A stretch of DNA of 64,000 nt from Pelmatolapia mariae (lineage: Eukaryota > Chordata > Actinopteri > Cichliformes > Cichlidae): positions 14,854,501-14,918,500 of the forward strand of contig NC_086239.1 of NCBI RefSeq assembly GCF_036321145.2, in the 5' to 3' direction. Below are positions 1 through 11,243 of this stretch, piece after piece. A model generated the notes under the pieces. The model searched no databases. It worked only from the letters and a program-made list of their open reading frames with translations, and had not been told where the DNA came from. The position numbers and the translations under genes are program-made. Within the stretch, counting starts at the first letter, position 1, and each line of letters opens with the position of its first letter.

Positions 1-364
1 AAGAGGAAGCTGCTGTACCGAATGAGAGCCCTCACAGGCACAAGGACGCCCTCTTGCTATGAGACAGATCTTTCAGATAATTGTGTGGATGCCTCAAGGC
101 ATCCACACTATTGTTTTCCTGTTTCTCTTTATTCTTTATCTTTATTCTTCTAGTTGCTCCGTTCTTTGCCGATTAACTACTCCCTCAGTTTTCAGCCGAT
201 TTTCACCGTTCAAACTTTAAAAAATTCTGCTCTTTTTGCTAATGTGTGCTATGACTTTTGGTGCTCATAACTTCTATACTTTTTGAGATATTGAATTTTT
301 TATGCAATATTTTTGCCCATTGAAATGAATAGAACACATTATCAATGTTGTCACTTATTTCTGC

Positions 365-452
365 TTGCCGGGCTGAGCTGTGTTTTAGCTCAGTGAGATG
401 AGCAGCCGTTCTCAGACTGGGAGGCCCGGGTTCAAATCCCGCTTGTGGCAAC
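365..452 (+). repeat. tRNA-like module (not a functional tRNA)
   Basis: An A-box-like TAGCTCAGTGAGATGAG (386-402) and a B-box-like GGTTCAAATCC (429-439) lie at tRNA spacing, with a D-arm-like GCTC...GAGC and a T-stem CGGG...CCCG. The 5' flank does not pair with the 3' acceptor side, so it reads as a tRNA-derived repeat module and not a working tRNA gene. Confidence 0.5.
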
Positions 453-967
453 ATTTTTTTCAGTTAACAGTTAAACTTTTTTAACTCAATTTCAGCTTTT
501 TCACCCCTTTTCAGCAAAATATTCAGTTTTTCACCACTTTTCAGCACAAATCCCAGCTTTTTCAACTATTTTCAGCAAAAACATATTTTCAGCAGAATTC
601 TGAAAAGAGTTCTGAACAACTCTTTTCAGCAGAAATTCTCCTGATTGAACTCTTTTCAGCAGAGTTTGCACCTCTTTTCAGCCCAAATTCTGCTTATTCA
701 CCTGTTCTGCAAAATTTTCAGCCTTTTCACCTCTTATCAGCACAAATCTCAGCTGTTTTCAGAAAATACACTTTTGAGCAGTAATTCTGCTGATTCATCT
801 CTTTTCAGCGCAACTTTCTGCTTCTTTACCTCTTTTCAGCAGAAATTCTGCTGATTCACCTCTTTTCTGCAAAATTTTCAGCCTTTTCTCCTCTTATCAG
901 CACAATTCTCAGCAGCTTCTTCTCATTTCAGCAGAAATGTCCGTCTCTCCACCTTTTCTATTTGAGA

Positions 968-1044
968 ATGAGTTTGGGTCAGTGAGATGAGTAGCTGCCT
1001 TTAGCCCAGGAGGGCCAGGTTCGAATCATGCTCAGGGCAAAGTT
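968..1044 (+). repeat. Second, diverged tRNA-like module
   Basis: It shares TCAGTGAGATGAG and a B-box GGTTCGAATC (1018-1027) with the module at 365-452, and like it is followed by a T-rich stretch. The two look like diverged copies of one unit. No clean cloverleaf can be drawn. Confidence 0.45.
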
Positions 1045-1131
1045 TTTTTTTCACCACCATACAACTTTTTGCAACTTTTCATCTTTTTCAGCTTTTCAGC
1101 AGGCAGCTTCAGCGTTAAGGCATCCACACAG

Positions 1132-3884
1132 CATTTTCGCAGGAAATGCAAATTTTTCTAGTTCTCTGTTAACCCTAAAGATGATTATTTAAGAAAATTC
1201 CTGTAGATCAGCCTGTCTGGCACCAACAACCACACCAAGCTCAAAATCACCTTTCTTCCCCATTCTGAGGCTCAACTTGAACTTCAGCAGGTCATTTTGA
1301 CTACGTCTGGATGCCTAAATGCTTCAAGTTGCATATGCTGCCATGTGATTAAACTGATGTGCCTAATAAAGCGATAAGTGTACAGTTCGGTTGCGCCAGC
1401 TTTGGATCTTCCATACATAAAAGCCACTATACTTTATGTAACTATTTTACAAACTCGAGTCATAAAATATAATATTTAGACACAGCACCAAAAAAGCTGG
1501 CCTTGAAATTGCTTTTAAGTGTTTAAACTTGTGGTCACAATTTTCCAGCCTCTTATAAAATATTAAAGCATCATAAGAACAGATTCATTGTTTTAAGGGA
1601 ACACGAGCCAAAAAGGTTAGAAAATGCTCTTTATGTTTTGTCAAGTCACAACTCCCCTCAGCTCACCCCCACAGAGCTGGCAGGACTTTAAAGGGAAAAC
1701 ACATTTAAAGGTCACAAAGGGCACTTGACTGAATTGCATCTCTTCCTTTGGGGTGTTCATATGCTAATAAAAGCATTTTTATGAATATCTTGTGTGTAAC
1801 CCGTTTTTGGGAGGTTGAAGTCATGACTGGTTTGGTTTGTTTTATTTTTTTCTTCACACAAAAAGACCCCCCACAAAAAAATTGCCTTTATTAGAAAGCA
1901 CAGTTGTAGATAGTGGACAGAGAGCAGACGTAGCAAAGGGCCTCAGGTCAGACTCAAACCCAGGACCACCACCTTTGATCACCTGCTCACCCCATAAGCT
2001 AAACTGACGCCCGGTTTTATCTCTTTTATGGTTAAAACTAAGTTCAAAGGTTTCAATGTTTTGCATGCTAATGCAGGGAAATATTTTCTACTTAACAAAA
2101 TTTCAAATTTCTTATTTGTGTGTGTCTGAGTGAACGGACTGCTCAACTTGACCACCGACAAGCACGCTGACCTGGAAAAGGTCGTGGGCAGCCAGCTGTT
2201 CTATTAGGTTACCATGGCAACAGCCACAAACTTTTAAACACACACACACAGGCCCTCGAACACACATATGCCAATATGTCCCCAGGCAAATGCTAATAGC
2301 GAATGGCCATATGAGCTCCTTTAGCCAGGTTGATCCAACAGAGATACAGACTCCCATCACACTCCTCTCTACACCCCCTTTCTCCATTGGTGGGCACAGA
2401 GGGGTGATGGAAAAGTCACGCTCTGAGCTGCCAGATCTTCTAAACCAACACAACAACGGAATAAGTTTAGTCCGTGTTATTATTACACTGACTGTAATAC
2501 AGTGAAATATGTTGGCAGGATTTTGCAAAGAAACACTGATGAGGAAGCCCCAGGGAACGAATGACAGAAATATAGTTCATGGAAATGCTAAGCCAGCAGT
2601 GTCTCCAAATATAAAACACACATGGACACTAATTTTTTAAAACCACACTATGCAGTCTTATTGATTTACTTTGTTGAATAAGAATATTTTATTTCCTCTG
2701 ACTCCCAAGTTGGTTTTTTATTCCGTTTTGTCAGTGTGGACTTTCAGTTCACACTGGATGTTTTTTTTAAGTTTCTAATTGAAAAAGAAACATTTTTAAA
2801 CATTTAAACAATTAAAAAGATTCATATTCAGGTACAAATTAAGATTAATGAGCTCTAACAAGCTGAGGTAAACAACAGAGAAGGCTTTACTCAAGCTCAT
2901 CCCCCTCTCTCGTCCTCTCCGGAGACGACCAGGCGATTCAGGCAAAGAAGCTACGTGTTACTTTTTTTTTGCCTGGGGGCTGAGCAGCGATCCACAATGT
3001 CCCGATCACACTCGCTCAAACCACTCACCAACACGGCGCTTAGTCACAGATGACGAACTTGGAGAAAAACAACAAGCACATGACAGCAGTTTCTACCAGC
3101 GCACAAGGAGCATGAACCGGATTACCTTCACAACAAAAAATCATTTAACAGGAGCTACTTGAATGATGACGCTCATTTTCTACCTGCTGTGTGCACACTC
3201 TGATACATTGATATGCACTCGTATCAAATCCAAGGGGTGCTGACAACTCTTAAAGCACTGTAAAGCATTTGTGATCATGAATTTTGTACATATTTAAAGA
3301 AAACACTCATAGATCTTGGATTCACATAATTAAAAAGGGAATAAAAGAACCTAAGCACGTGTGCACTACAAACATATGTGCTTGGGGTGATGCTTGTTGA
3401 CATGTGACTTTTTCAACCATTTTTTTCTGCCACAGTTAGTCCTGTATGTGCCGGCTAGCTCAATACAGCATGCAGCTGATACTATAGCTTATTATACTTA
3501 GTATTACTTACTTGAAGAATGCATCCATCAGAAACAGAGAGGACTCAGATTAAAATGATTTATAAAGCACTCAGAGCTAATGATCAATTAGCTTGGGACT
3601 TTCAAAAGAGATCAATAGTTCCCATTATGCAGTAGGCATTACAAAGCAAGCATGACCTTAGAATCATGTAAACACAGAGCATGTGGGGGCAAAGCTTGAA
3701 AAACTGTTTGATTTTTATCCACGCTTCTCTTCAGATGTCACAGATGTTAGAATCAACCAAACACTAACTATAAAAAACTCTCTTCAACCCCCTCAGCCAT
3801 TACTAACTCTTTAAAGAGAAATGATAAGTCTGTCAACATGACCGAACATGACTTCCTCTCATAGAGACACACAGGTAAGGTTAC
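1132..3884. other. Non-coding, presumed kcnab1 intron
   Basis: I see no exon here on either strand. It lies downstream (minus sense) of the Kv-beta1.3-type first exon, so it should be intron running to the shared exons outside the window. A perfect X-box-like palindrome lies at 2208-2221 and a short CA tract near 2238-2250. Nothing else was recognised. Confidence 0.5.
2208..2221. promoter_or_regulatory. Candidate RFX X-box
   Basis: GTTACCATGGCAAC fits the RFX X-box pattern (two half sites GTTNCC / GGNAAC with a 2-nt spacer) on both strands. A second, one-base-off copy, GTTACCATGGTAAT, lies at 17317-17330. The match is to a consensus only; function is inferred. Confidence 0.3.
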
Positions 3885-4171
3885 CTGTAGGCCATGCCTG
3901 TCTGACTCTTCACCGTGTCGTGCAGCGACAGCGAGTGGAAGTTGAGGAACTCCTCCAGCTGCTTGAGCTCCACCACACCGTTGGGTTTGTTTGCCGTCCA
4001 CAGCATCAGAGGAAGGTAGGGTCGCGTTCCCGTCCCCATAGAGGTCTTTCCGACAAGCCTCCCCTGTCCCAGGCCTTGAGCCTGGACCCCACCCTGGCCT
4101 CCACCCTGAATCCTGGACCCCTTCTGTTTCGGGTTGGGGATCTCCGGGCACGTTGCCTTGTACAAGTACAT
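3885..4171 (-). CDS. kcnab1: kcnab1 alternative first exon, Kv-beta1.3-type N-terminus (partial gene)
   Basis: Codes the isoform-specific N-terminus of a voltage-gated K+ channel beta-1 subunit, a cytosolic protein whose N-terminal segment can plug and inactivate Kv1 channels. The exon gives 95 complete codons from ATG 4171-4169 and ends ...GMAYR with a GT donor (ACAG|GTAACC) in phase 2. It opens MYLYKATCPEIPNPK and ends KSQTGMAYR. From memory, human Kv-beta1.3 opens MHLYKPACADIPSPK, with the same Cys8, and ends in TGMAYR just before the core. The middle (roughly residues 16-50) is Gly/Gln-rich and seems longer than in mammals. The exon shares junction phase and the TGMxYR end with the exon at 10966-11243, so both should splice to the same core exons, left of the window. 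Confidence 0.88.
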
Positions 4172-4727
4172 CTTCCAGCTTTCTTCTTCACTTTATCCTC
4201 CCCTTCAATCACTCCTTTTTGCTGTTCGCATGTCCCACAATCATGTGCGCTCAGATTAATCCAGGTAGGCCCCTCACCCACGCACAGCTACACGGAGCAG
4301 AGGAGCGTGTGTGTGAGAGCATCTGATTAAATCTTAGTGTGAAGTATTCCTCCAAAATAAAGCTGCACAAGTCCTCCTCTTATTAAAAACAAAAACAAAA
4401 CATCCAGCCCTGAAAGGAGCCTTTTTTTCAAACTGAAATCTGGAGTCCAGTCTGTCTGCAGGCTGCTCGTCCACACTGGGAAAACAGGTTACTTCCTTAC
4501 ATGTACTTCTCCATGCACCAGGCCATATATGTTGTCTGCACATATACACACATGAAGACAGATTAACAGAGGGCCAAACACACAGTCCCTCTCCTCTCAC
4601 ACACACACACGTAACACACACCCACACACTGATGCTGTCACTTTGCCCCCTGCTCAGCCAGTCTACATTATAAGCTCAGTTTGGTTTTGCTCCCTATTAA
4701 ATAGCATGGGAATCTGGGACATTTTTT

Positions 4728-5090
4728 TCTCCCTCCCTCCCTCTCACTCTCTCACTCTCTGTTTCTCTCTCACTCTCTCCTTCCTTTTACCCCTTTTTCC
4801 TCTCCACCCCCCACCCCCTTATCCTCTCTCCCACCCTGCCTTTCCTCATCATCCCTCTTTTGTCTCCCAGTATTCCCTCCGTCACAAGCCCTTTCACTTA
4901 CTCCTGATTTTCTCTCTCGTCTCTCTTCCAGCATTCACGTCTCCTGCCATTTGCTTTTTGTCAGCCCGTCTCTCACACTCGTTGCACTTTTAAAGCAGTC
5001 ACTTTTTTCACTTTCAACAACCTTTAAATTCATTCTTTTTCATCTTTTTGCCTCTCTTTTCCTACCCTGCCCTCTCTTTCTGCTCCTTCT
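4728..5090 (+). repeat. Polypyrimidine low-complexity tract
   Basis: A long run dominated by CCCT, CTCT and TTCC words on the plus strand, with almost no purine blocks until about 4870 and weaker bias after that. The open frame across it is a low-complexity artefact. Confidence 0.7.
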
Positions 5091-5471
5091 TATTCTAAAC
5101 AATGTGTACTCTGCAGTTCTGCCCGTAACAAACACGTAATATAAACACGCAGATGCACATACTCGAGCAGACGCTTGCACACGGCCGACGGCGTGTTATT
5201 CAGTCGTTCACAGTGGAAGGGCGGCGTTTTCATAATTAGGTAAACCAAAAAAATAAAGTGGAAAAGCCTCTGTTTTCTCGTCTTTCCTTCTTCTTGACTG
5301 CACAAACACACACACACACAGTATATAATCTCTCCCCTCTAGCCTTCTCATGGGAGCGTTCAATGACATCATGTCTGGTCCTCCAGTGAATTGTGGGAAT
5401 CATGAGGAATGCCACTCTTCCATATCAGGAAATTTGAGTTAAGATACACACTGTCACTCTTTCCAAAAGTA

Positions 5472-5523
5472 GACACATACACAGATGATGGAATTTCAGT
5501 CTTCCATCATCTGTGTATGTGTC
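5472..5523. repeat. Perfect hairpin, 22-bp arms, 8-nt loop
   Basis: The arm at 5472-5493 (GACACATACACAGATG...) is exactly complementary to 5502-5523, with loop TTTCAGTC. There is no mismatch in 22 pairs. The origin is unknown. Confidence 0.9.
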
Positions 5524-7599
5524 AGTATAGAGCAAATACTGCCTGACTGCTCCTCATTGCATCTTGCAGACATCCAGTGGCAACAGCCAAAAGCTATATG
5601 CAGGAATTGTAGAATCTACGTGATAAAAGAATTTGTTTGAACGTGGGATATTTCGTTTTGGGGGTTTTTGTTTGTTTGTTTTTGGGGTTTGGGGGTAATA
5701 ACCTCAAGGATTACTCTTCAGTACCTGCAGGACGTGAAATTATGGCTATTAATGCAAAAATGACACATGGAGGTTGGTAAAGAGGCAGCTGTGCTTGTTG
5801 TCCAGCAGGGTGGGTGGAAAACCTGATCATGCCTGGCAGCTGGAAGTCATCTGAGCTTATGCAACGCCTGAGTGTGTTTACAGTGTATTTATGGACCTGG
5901 AATATTCACATCCAGACTATGCATTGCACACACCTTCGATGCACATACATTCGAACAACAGATGCTCTCTGTCATATTAAAAGCTCCAATTAATTTCACT
6001 CTTTTTCTCTCTGTCTCACTTGGATTTTTTTTCTGTTCTGTTTTATATTTTAACATTTTTATCTTGGCCTCTGGTGTTCACAACAGTCATATTCTCCTTT
6101 GAGGAGCTCAACATTTAGGCAGGTGAGTCACTGATGAAGAAAAGAAAAATAAAACAGAGGGTGAATGACGGAAGAAAAGCAAAAGAGGCACCAGGACGGA
6201 GAGGCTGGGAGAGGACAGTTTGGGGGCATGTATGAGCAGCAAAATTAGGCATAAACAACCTTTTTGTCCCAGTCCTTGTTGTGACACAGTTCGAGTTCCT
6301 CCTCCCTCATTTATTCTCTTTTAACTCTTTAGTTTAAACGCTTCGACTCTCATTTTAAAACCAGCTCATTGTTCCCTGAGATTAATTAGTCGTCTCTTTC
6401 ATTTTGTCCCCACCACCCCCACATATCCTCCCTCCAGTGAGCGAATCCCCATATAAAGATTGCATATTACCGAGAGCCCACGGTATGTTAGGAACAAGTT
6501 TAGCAGCTTGCGGACGACGTTTAAAAAGACACACCGGTCATGTGTGTGGATGCTGTAACCTCGTATTATCTGCAGTGTAATAAAACAACATTTCTGTGTT
6601 GTTTACGTGCAGGAGAAGAAAAAAAAAGAAGCTTCGTCTTTGCCATCTGACTCAATGGCAGCAATAATTATGTCAGCGATCAGTCTCCAGCCCTCAGGGA
6701 CTGTCCTGCTCCTGTTTAACACCAGTGTGCTGGCCTAAATTCCCCCACTAACTCCCATTGTTATTATCAATGAATATCTAGATTAATGCTGAGAAGAGTG
6801 AGGCAGACAAAATTATTTCATTCGCCACATATGACATAAGAACAACACACCGATACATGGCAAAGATGGCCTGGAAATCGTTGTCTTTTCATGTGCTCTT
6901 TTAATTATTGAAGAGGTGTGACCTAACAAGAAGAGAACATATTATCTGACTGATAAATATTTTTAATACTTATCTCAGTATTACAGTGTTTCCATACTAT
7001 GGGATGGATACTTTAGCGTGCCCGCATGTGTGCAAAAGAATCCCAGCTGTGTGAATCAAACTGCCGATCTTGACACCATCCCCGTGTTTCATCCATCAAG
7101 CTCTACAGGAACATGTGTTTTTGTTCTGCAACAATAGTATCGTGTTGCCGCACCTTTGTCACACCTGCTGCCGAAGGTATCAGGAAATATAATCTCAATA
7201 CACGGTCAGACGAGGGCAACGATACTGTTGGCTGTCATTATTCGGGTCAGTCGAGTTTTATTCCTAGAACTGTTGCTCCCTGGCTTACTGTACGCTCTGA
7301 AAAAGCAACAGGGGTTAATGAGATATTGATTCAGCCCAGTGTAAATGGAAACACAGCTACAGTACAAACTAATTGTAGCTTGTGAATAATTCTGCTGATC
7401 ATCTCCAGCCCACAGGAGTTATGTGCTGCTTTTTATATGGTCCATTTCCATGAAAAGCATTTATCGTCAGGGACGTGTTTATGTAGTTTTAAGTCAAAGA
7501 AGGAAAGACTTCGTTAACAGAGTCGGTGCTAATAAATTATTTGACTCATCAATCTAGGTCACTCTGTGCAGACCACAAAGAAAAACAGTATCTACAGAG

Positions 7600-8330
7600 G
7601 TCAGAGGAGAATGTTCAGACTGCTTTAAGCTGACAGGAAGACAACAGAAAGTCAAATACGCGCTTATTACAACCAAGGTATGCAGAAGAGCATCTCTGCA
7701 AATTTTGAAGCAGATGGGCTACAACTGCAGACCACACCGGGTACCTAAGGACAGGAAACAATTCACACAGGCTAACCAAAAATGGACTCTTAATTTCTGC
7801 TGCAACATTCACATCAACAACATGAAAGCACGGATCCATCCTGCCTTGTATCAGCAGTTCAGGCTGTTGATGTGTGGGGTATTTTCTTGGCACACTTTGG
7901 CCCCTTGTACAAGCTAATCATCGTTTAAATGTCAAAGCCTACCTGGGTATTGTTACTGACCATCCTTTTGTTGCTTGCAGCAGAATAACGCTCCATGACA
8001 CAAAACTCATTTAAAATCGGTTTCTTGAACATGACATGGGTTCAGTGTAGTCAAATGGCCTCCACGGGCACCAGATCTTAAGCCAGTAGAGTACCTTTGG
8101 GACAAATTTGCAGCAAGTGTGTGATGCTGTCACATCAACATGGACCAAAATCTCTGAGGAATGATTTCAGCACCTTGTTCAATCTGTGCCACCAACAATT
8201 AATGCTGCTCTGGAGACAAAAGGGGGTCAAATCTGTTAGAAGCCAGGTGTACCTAATAAAACTTCGGGTGAGTTTAAGTATACTGTTGCCTCAATTTGGA
8301 CATGAACATTGTAACACCTAGGCTAAATTT
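7600..8330 (+). pseudogene. Decayed Tc1/mariner-type transposase
   Basis: Frame-broken plus-strand translation near 8055-8105 gives KWPPRAPDLKPVEYLWDK. This matches the WPxxSPDLNPIExxWD motif that surrounds the catalytic acidic residue of Tc1-type DD34E transposases. Downstream words near 8140-8230 (TKISEE-like and KGG-like) fit the transposase C-terminus. Stops and frameshifts show it is dead. The upstream part (7680-7900) is assigned by position only. Confidence 0.6.
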
Positions 8331-9179
8331 TCCAAAGCTTGTCCCTGACAAATACTCACTATGTTCTATTTAAAAACTAAAGTAATCCATAATATCTTTG
8401 CAATAAACGGCAAGCAAACAATGATGAAAAGTAAGTTTACAAGGTTATTTCTCACTATCTGGCTGCAAAAGAAAATGAAAATTCAGCCGCATAATTAATT
8501 TGGCTAAGCAGAAAATGTTAATTAAATTTTCAATACCTGAACAAAAGCAATTAGGGAAAACATCGTATAAATACCCTGTTTTGTCAAAGAATAAATAAAT
8601 GAGCATTTAATGAATTTGTGGCACAGAAAGGAATACATTAGCACGGGGGTAGAAAAGGCAATTTATAAAGAAGTGGTTACAAAGCAGATTATTTCTAGTT
8701 ATGGTCTGTCCCGAGTTTCAAGAAGAATCACCAGAGAGCTAAAAACTGCATCAATTGTTCTGATTTAAATTAAGGCAGAGCAGATAGCCAGTCATCGCAT
8801 GATGTTTGGCATCACGTCAGCGGCTCAAAGCACAGTGCTGGCAGATGTGTGTGTGTGTGTCAGGCACGAGTTGGCTGACTGGCAAGGCGGAGACTTGTAG
8901 AGGGGTTCATGCATTTCTAGGTCAGAGGAAACCGTTATCTGTTCTTTCAAGTAGAAGACAGAATCCACAACATAACAGTTGAGTCCAAATGATCGGACAA
9001 ATGGTCAGTACCGATTCTCTAAACGGAAACAATTATAAAGCTTTTTTTTGTCTATGTTAGAGAGGGTAAGTGCACATGTGTGAAGGTCGTGCTAATCTTA
9101 CAGTGATTCACACAGTGTTGGTTTTATTGGTGGCACATTGAGCTCACCACTTTGGAAACATGCCCATTAAATGCACTCA

Positions 9180-9181
<2 letters not shown>

Positions 9182-9248
<67 letters not shown>
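9182..9248. repeat. (CA)n microsatellite
   Basis: Uninterrupted dinucleotide repeat of about 67 bp. Confidence 0.97.
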
Positions 9249-9250
<2 letters not shown>

Positions 9251-9613
9251 TCCTCACGTTCCACACGCAGCTGTAGTGCTGTCAATCAAACCACGAGAGG
9301 CTTTCATCATACTTTTATGAGCCCGTAAATAAAGAGCATGTGAAGTGTGCAGCCCCAAGCATGTCATCGGAAAGACTGTTTAATACCACTTGAAGCCACA
9401 TTTGAAAACAGCTCTCTGATGCTTAATGTGTCGAGCTTGTTTTTACTTAATTCTTTGTTATAATATGCCTTTGTGCAATTTTCTGAAACAATTTGAAAGC
9501 AACACAAAAAAGGTAAAGAAATATTTTGTGGTAATATCACAAACAGGCACCAATCCACTGAGTGCATTATTCCTGCGAATTTGCACCGGGGTGCTATGAT
9601 GACAGCGTAACAG

Positions 9614-9645
9614 TACCAATATGATGCACATGCATCATATTGGTA
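9614..9645. repeat. Perfect palindrome, 15-bp arms, 2-nt loop
   Basis: The left arm TACCAATATGATGCA (9614-9628) and right arm TGCATCATATTGGTA (9631-9645) are exact complements. Confidence 0.9.
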
Positions 9646-10965
9646 ATGCAGTACAGTATATTTTTTTGCAAACTATTCCAAGCTGCCTTTTTGTTCTTTT
9701 TACCATTATTCCTAAATACTGCTTCCAATTTTCCAATAAGCCAGTGTAGGCAAAACACAATGTGCAACACTGGGGAAAATAATCTACTTTGTAAGTTTAC
9801 AACTGAGCCACACACACACAGTGTGTGCACATTTGTGTGTGTGGGTGTACAGTTTGATTCTCTAACCCTCCGCCAGTTAATTTTTATGAAGCCTGAACAA
9901 ATAAATTTGGATTATAGCAATCCTTTCTGAATGGCTGCTCTGCAACATAAATGAATCCATCAATATTTGTGAGACCTCAACCTTATTTAATCACAGCGTG
10001 TCCCTTGCTGCTTTAACATTCTGGTCTCTTTTCCCTGCTCTGCTTTGTTTTTTCTAAATTAAAGGGAACAAAGCCAAAAGCAGCAGAGAGGCCAGAGAAT
10101 ATAGAGAGGGAAGAAGAAGGAGGGAAAGGAAGAGGCAGGACTGCAGACTGATAAATGTGGAGCTTTAGGCTTGAATGATTGGAATGGGACACAGATGGAT
10201 TAGGCATTTAGCAACAAGAGAGAGCAGTGGAGCGATGAGAGGGGGAGACATTGCAAGTGGACTGGGGGAACCCGATACTAAAAATATCCATATGTGAGGG
10301 GAAAAAAAGAAGAAAAAAAAGACAATCGCTGCACTAGTCTACGTCAAAAAATTGGGATTAGGAATCAACGCTATTGGTGCTTCCTGTCTGTCAATCACAC
10401 AGAAAAGAATGAAAACACTCCCTCCAGCCTCCATGTTTTGTCACCATGGTGGTGGAAGATGTCAACACCGTCTAATTCAGCGAGACAGATGCTTGCTATT
10501 AGCATTAAGGACAGATCCGGTGGCACAACTTTAAGCCGAGGTCGTAATGACCAGCGTGACTGCTGTGACACACAAATGAAACGGTTGGACGGAGGGGGAA
10601 CCGCTTGTCATCAGATAGCCCTGAGGGTCCAGCACAGAAATACTTGAACAATCTATCAGTGTGCATGGACGCACTTTATGAATTTCCTGACAGTTGCACA
10701 AACAAACTTACCGATGACAGTGTTAATGATGTGTAGATAATCATAAAAAAGACTTGACGCGTGTGTTCGTGTCCGTTTGCAGGTCTGTGTGTGTGTTCCA
10801 AAGTACTTGTGAGGTGAGTGCATGATTCACCTCACAAATGATTTGTGCTCATCAACAAGCTGCTCTGTGTAACATGTTAGGCCATCAGTCTGTTCGCACT
10901 CTCAAGTATCTGCAATCACTCACTGACAAGCATGCCCACACACACTTAGACAGGGTTTAACTGAC

Positions 10966-11243
10966 CTGTACAGCATGCCAGTCTTTTGTGCAACTGTCTC
11001 GTCTTTGCCCAGGCCAAACATTTTCAGGTACCAGTTGGTCTCCATCTCTCTGATTATGGCTGCCTTGTTTCTATGCTGTGCCACCTGTTTCCCGGAGGAG
11101 GAATTGCGCTTGGCATCCTGGGAGTTGCTGCGCTGGGCTTTTAGCCCACTGAGAGAGGCCACTGAGTGTTTTCGGTGCACGTGGGGAGGCTGGTGCCCGC
11201 CGGGCCCTCCAACGCCCCCTCCGCTGCTTCGGGCAGCTAGCAT
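10966..11243 (-). CDS. kcnab1: kcnab1 alternative first exon, Kv-beta1.2-type N-terminus (partial gene)
   Basis: Codes an alternative N-terminus of the Kv channel beta-1 subunit. ATG 11243-11241 opens MLAARSSGGG, then a Ser/Lys/Arg-rich stretch, then REMETNWYLKMFGLG, and ends TGMLYR at a GT donor (ACAG|GTCAGT) in phase 2. From memory, human Kv-beta1.2 opens MLAAR and carries REVEMNWYLKL before TGMPHR, so the assignment is firm. There are 92 complete codons. No cysteine is visible near the N-terminus, unlike the Kv-beta1.3-type exon. It lies about 6.8 kb upstream of that exon in transcription order, so each needs its own promoter. The 5' UTR should extend above 11243; its start is not visible. 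Confidence 0.9.

Larger units (their letters stand above)
83..1131. repeat. Composite interspersed repeat with palindromic end and tRNA-like modules
   Basis: The left end (83-108) is a perfect palindrome with 12-bp arms GTGTGGATGCCT / AGGCATCCACAC and a 2-nt loop. The same 12-mer AGGCATCCACAC returns at 1118-1129, which suggests element boundaries. Between them, about 470-950 is a degenerate array of TTTTCAGC-type words, interrupted by two tRNA-like modules. There is no coding potential: the short open frames are repeat translations. The family is not identified. I recall similar palindrome-flanked sequence in other teleosts, so this is probably a multicopy element. Confidence 0.55.
4172..10965. 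other. Between the two kcnab1 first exons: intron plus 5' flank of the Kv-beta1.3 promoter
   Basis: No coding exon was recognised. The stretch holds a pyrimidine-rich tract (about 4728-5090), a perfect hairpin (5472-5523), a Tc1-type transposase relic (about 7600-8330), a 67-bp CA microsatellite and a small palindrome (9614-9645). The Kv-beta1.3-type promoter should lie just above 4171, but no clear TATA box or CpG island was seen. Confidence 0.5.

Noticed and set aside
365..1044. Functional tRNA genes
   Set aside because: A/B boxes are present, but the acceptor stems do not pair and the copies are diverged; tRNA-derived repeat modules fit better.
3848..4330. Plus-strand 160-codon open frame
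   Set aside because: Shadow of the Kv-beta1.3-type exon on the minus strand; no recognisable protein.
4643..5139. Ser/Leu/Pro-rich open frames as a secreted or membrane protein
   Set aside because: Translation of a polypyrimidine tract.
5472..5523. microRNA gene
   Set aside because: Perfect pairing, an 8-nt loop and no stem extension beyond 22 bp do not fit a typical pre-miRNA.
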